The position numbers and the translations under genes were made by a program. The notes beneath the pieces were generated by a model that was not told where the DNA came from, did not search any database, and worked only from the letters and a program-made list of their open reading frames with translations. Below, piece after piece: positions 63,281-64,000 of a DNA stretch of 64,000 bases (its first letter is position 1; each line of letters opens with the position of its first letter). The DNA is taken from positions 1 through 64,000 of the forward strand of contig NW_025919387.1 in assembly GCF_907164915.1 (NCBI RefSeq), in the 5' to 3' direction. Origin of the DNA: Impatiens glandulifera (Eukaryota; Streptophyta; Magnoliopsida; Ericales; Balsaminaceae).

Positions 63281-64000
63281 ATTTTGGGTCATCCGAGTTA
63301 CAACCCACATAGCCCATAAGGTATATAAGGTATATTCGACCTTGCACGTGGAACCTTGAATGGTTTGTCATTCTAAATTGGAGGTTTTTAAAGGGGGTGC
63401 AAATAAGGTATAATTTCGTATCTTTTTTTCACTCATTTCATTATCTCTAGAAGTTGAAAGGTTTTTCTTTGGTTTTTTTTAGTGTTCTACGAGTTTTTCA
63501 CTCGTTGAGTTCATCATTTTTTCACTCAATCGAGTATCCTTCGAGTTATTTACTCATCATATTTTCGTTGAAACTCGGTGATTGATTCAGGTACTTTATC
63601 AAGTTCGCTGCGTAGTGATTTAAGTGCTAAATCACTACTAGATTCGTTATACCTTAGGAGAAATTCATCTGCGATAAACTCCAGCACAAGGGGAGACGGT
63701 GGAACTGTTTTAAAAGAAATGTGTTAAGCACATGACTCGAATCAACATTGTATTCTGGTGATTTCGTTCTTTGTAACATTGTATTTAATTAATTTATTTG
63801 TAACATCATTTATATATATATTTCTGTTATTTCAAGACAAGATATCTAACATTTCCTTCGAGTTCTTCTAAAAATAAACCAACACATGCATTTTGTTTTC
63901 AAAAATCTTACAAAATCATTGAAAACCAAAACTCAAACACCCATTAATGCGCAAACACATTCTAAAATATTCATAAGATAATTGTAAAACATCCACACTC
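62106..64000. other. AT-rich DNA with microsatellites, no gene recognised
   Basis: Bases 61463-61689 and 62450-62980 are very AT-rich. Bases 62976-62996 and 63242-63277 are (TA)n runs. Bases 63290-63720 are less AT-rich, with TATATAAGG near 63322 and repeated ACTCG/CGAGT motifs; they could be part of an LTR or leader, but no partner or frame is visible. The frames at 63117-63371 and 63127-63312 cross the microsatellite and are not genes. Confidence 0.5.

Noticed and set aside
63290..63720. Possible LTR or gene leader with TATA box and ACTCG repeats
   Set aside because: No second copy, primer site or open frame is in the window, so the type cannot be decided; listed only as unassigned DNA.
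1..64000. tRNA, rRNA or organelle-derived inserts
   Set aside because: Reading both strands I found no cloverleaf with A and B boxes, no rRNA core sequence and no plastid or mitochondrial gene.

Overview
This is a transposon-dense stretch of a plant nuclear genome. Long AT-rich spacers, GT-AG introns, Copia and CACTA elements, MULE/FAR1 transposase genes and a plant BRCA1-type BRCT gene all point to a flowering plant, probably a eudicot. Long accessory proteins carried by two LTR retrotransposons resemble proteins I associate with asterid (Lamiales-like) genomes, but that is a weak placement. I see no ordinary single-copy host gene, tRNA or rRNA. The 100-N run at 36787-36886 is an assembly gap.

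Left part (1-17.3 kb). A decayed CACTA (En/Spm) element enters from the left edge and ends at 5132. It holds a DUF4216 remnant, a Ptta/TNPA-like transposase pseudogene and terminal GAGAGTT repeats. A solo LTR (1453-3413, target duplication CATTA) interrupts the transposase gene. At 6892-17299, in minus orientation and flanked by AAATT, lies a non-autonomous LTR retrotransposon of the same LTR family, called RT1 here. It has a decayed gag, no pol, and a 3.3-kb accessory ORF with its own TATA box. Its LTRs are packed with TTAGAC/GTCTAA dyads.

Middle part (17.6-49.3 kb). A giant Mutator-like element (MULE A, 17599-49282, target duplication TCATTTTATA) has long terminal inverted repeats rich in AGCGAA-N6-TTCGCT dyads. 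On the left arm, plus strand, it carries a five-exon gene for tandem BRCT domains of plant BRCA1 type, with an uninterrupted reading frame, and a FAR1/MULE transposase gene with early lesions. On the right arm, minus strand, it carries a DUF7745-like gene and a Ulp1-type (C48) cysteine protease gene. A Sirevirus-type Copia retrotransposon (31478-46998, target duplication TACAT) sits in an intron of the Ulp1 gene, 6 bp from the splice donor. It has a gag-pol with two lesions and, downstream of pol, three related sense-strand accessory ORFs, each preceded by its own TATA box. The accessory ORF of RT1 belongs to the same family.

Right part (49.4-64 kb). A second, related MULE (B, about 49403-61462) lies in the opposite orientation. 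It has Ulp1 on the plus strand at left, and transposase and BRCT on the minus strand at right. Its left terminus is missing and its genes have stops and frameshifts. The DNA flanking MULE A is repeated without the insertion at about 61690-62105, so the window also holds a near-empty copy of the insertion site. The last 2 kb is AT-rich DNA with microsatellites and no recognisable gene.

How the parts relate: the MULE transposase would act on the long TIRs, and Ulp1-like genes are known passengers of plant MULEs. The BRCT gene looks like captured host DNA that kept its introns. The retrotransposon accessory ORFs look like independently transcribed cargo shared by an element with pol and one without.
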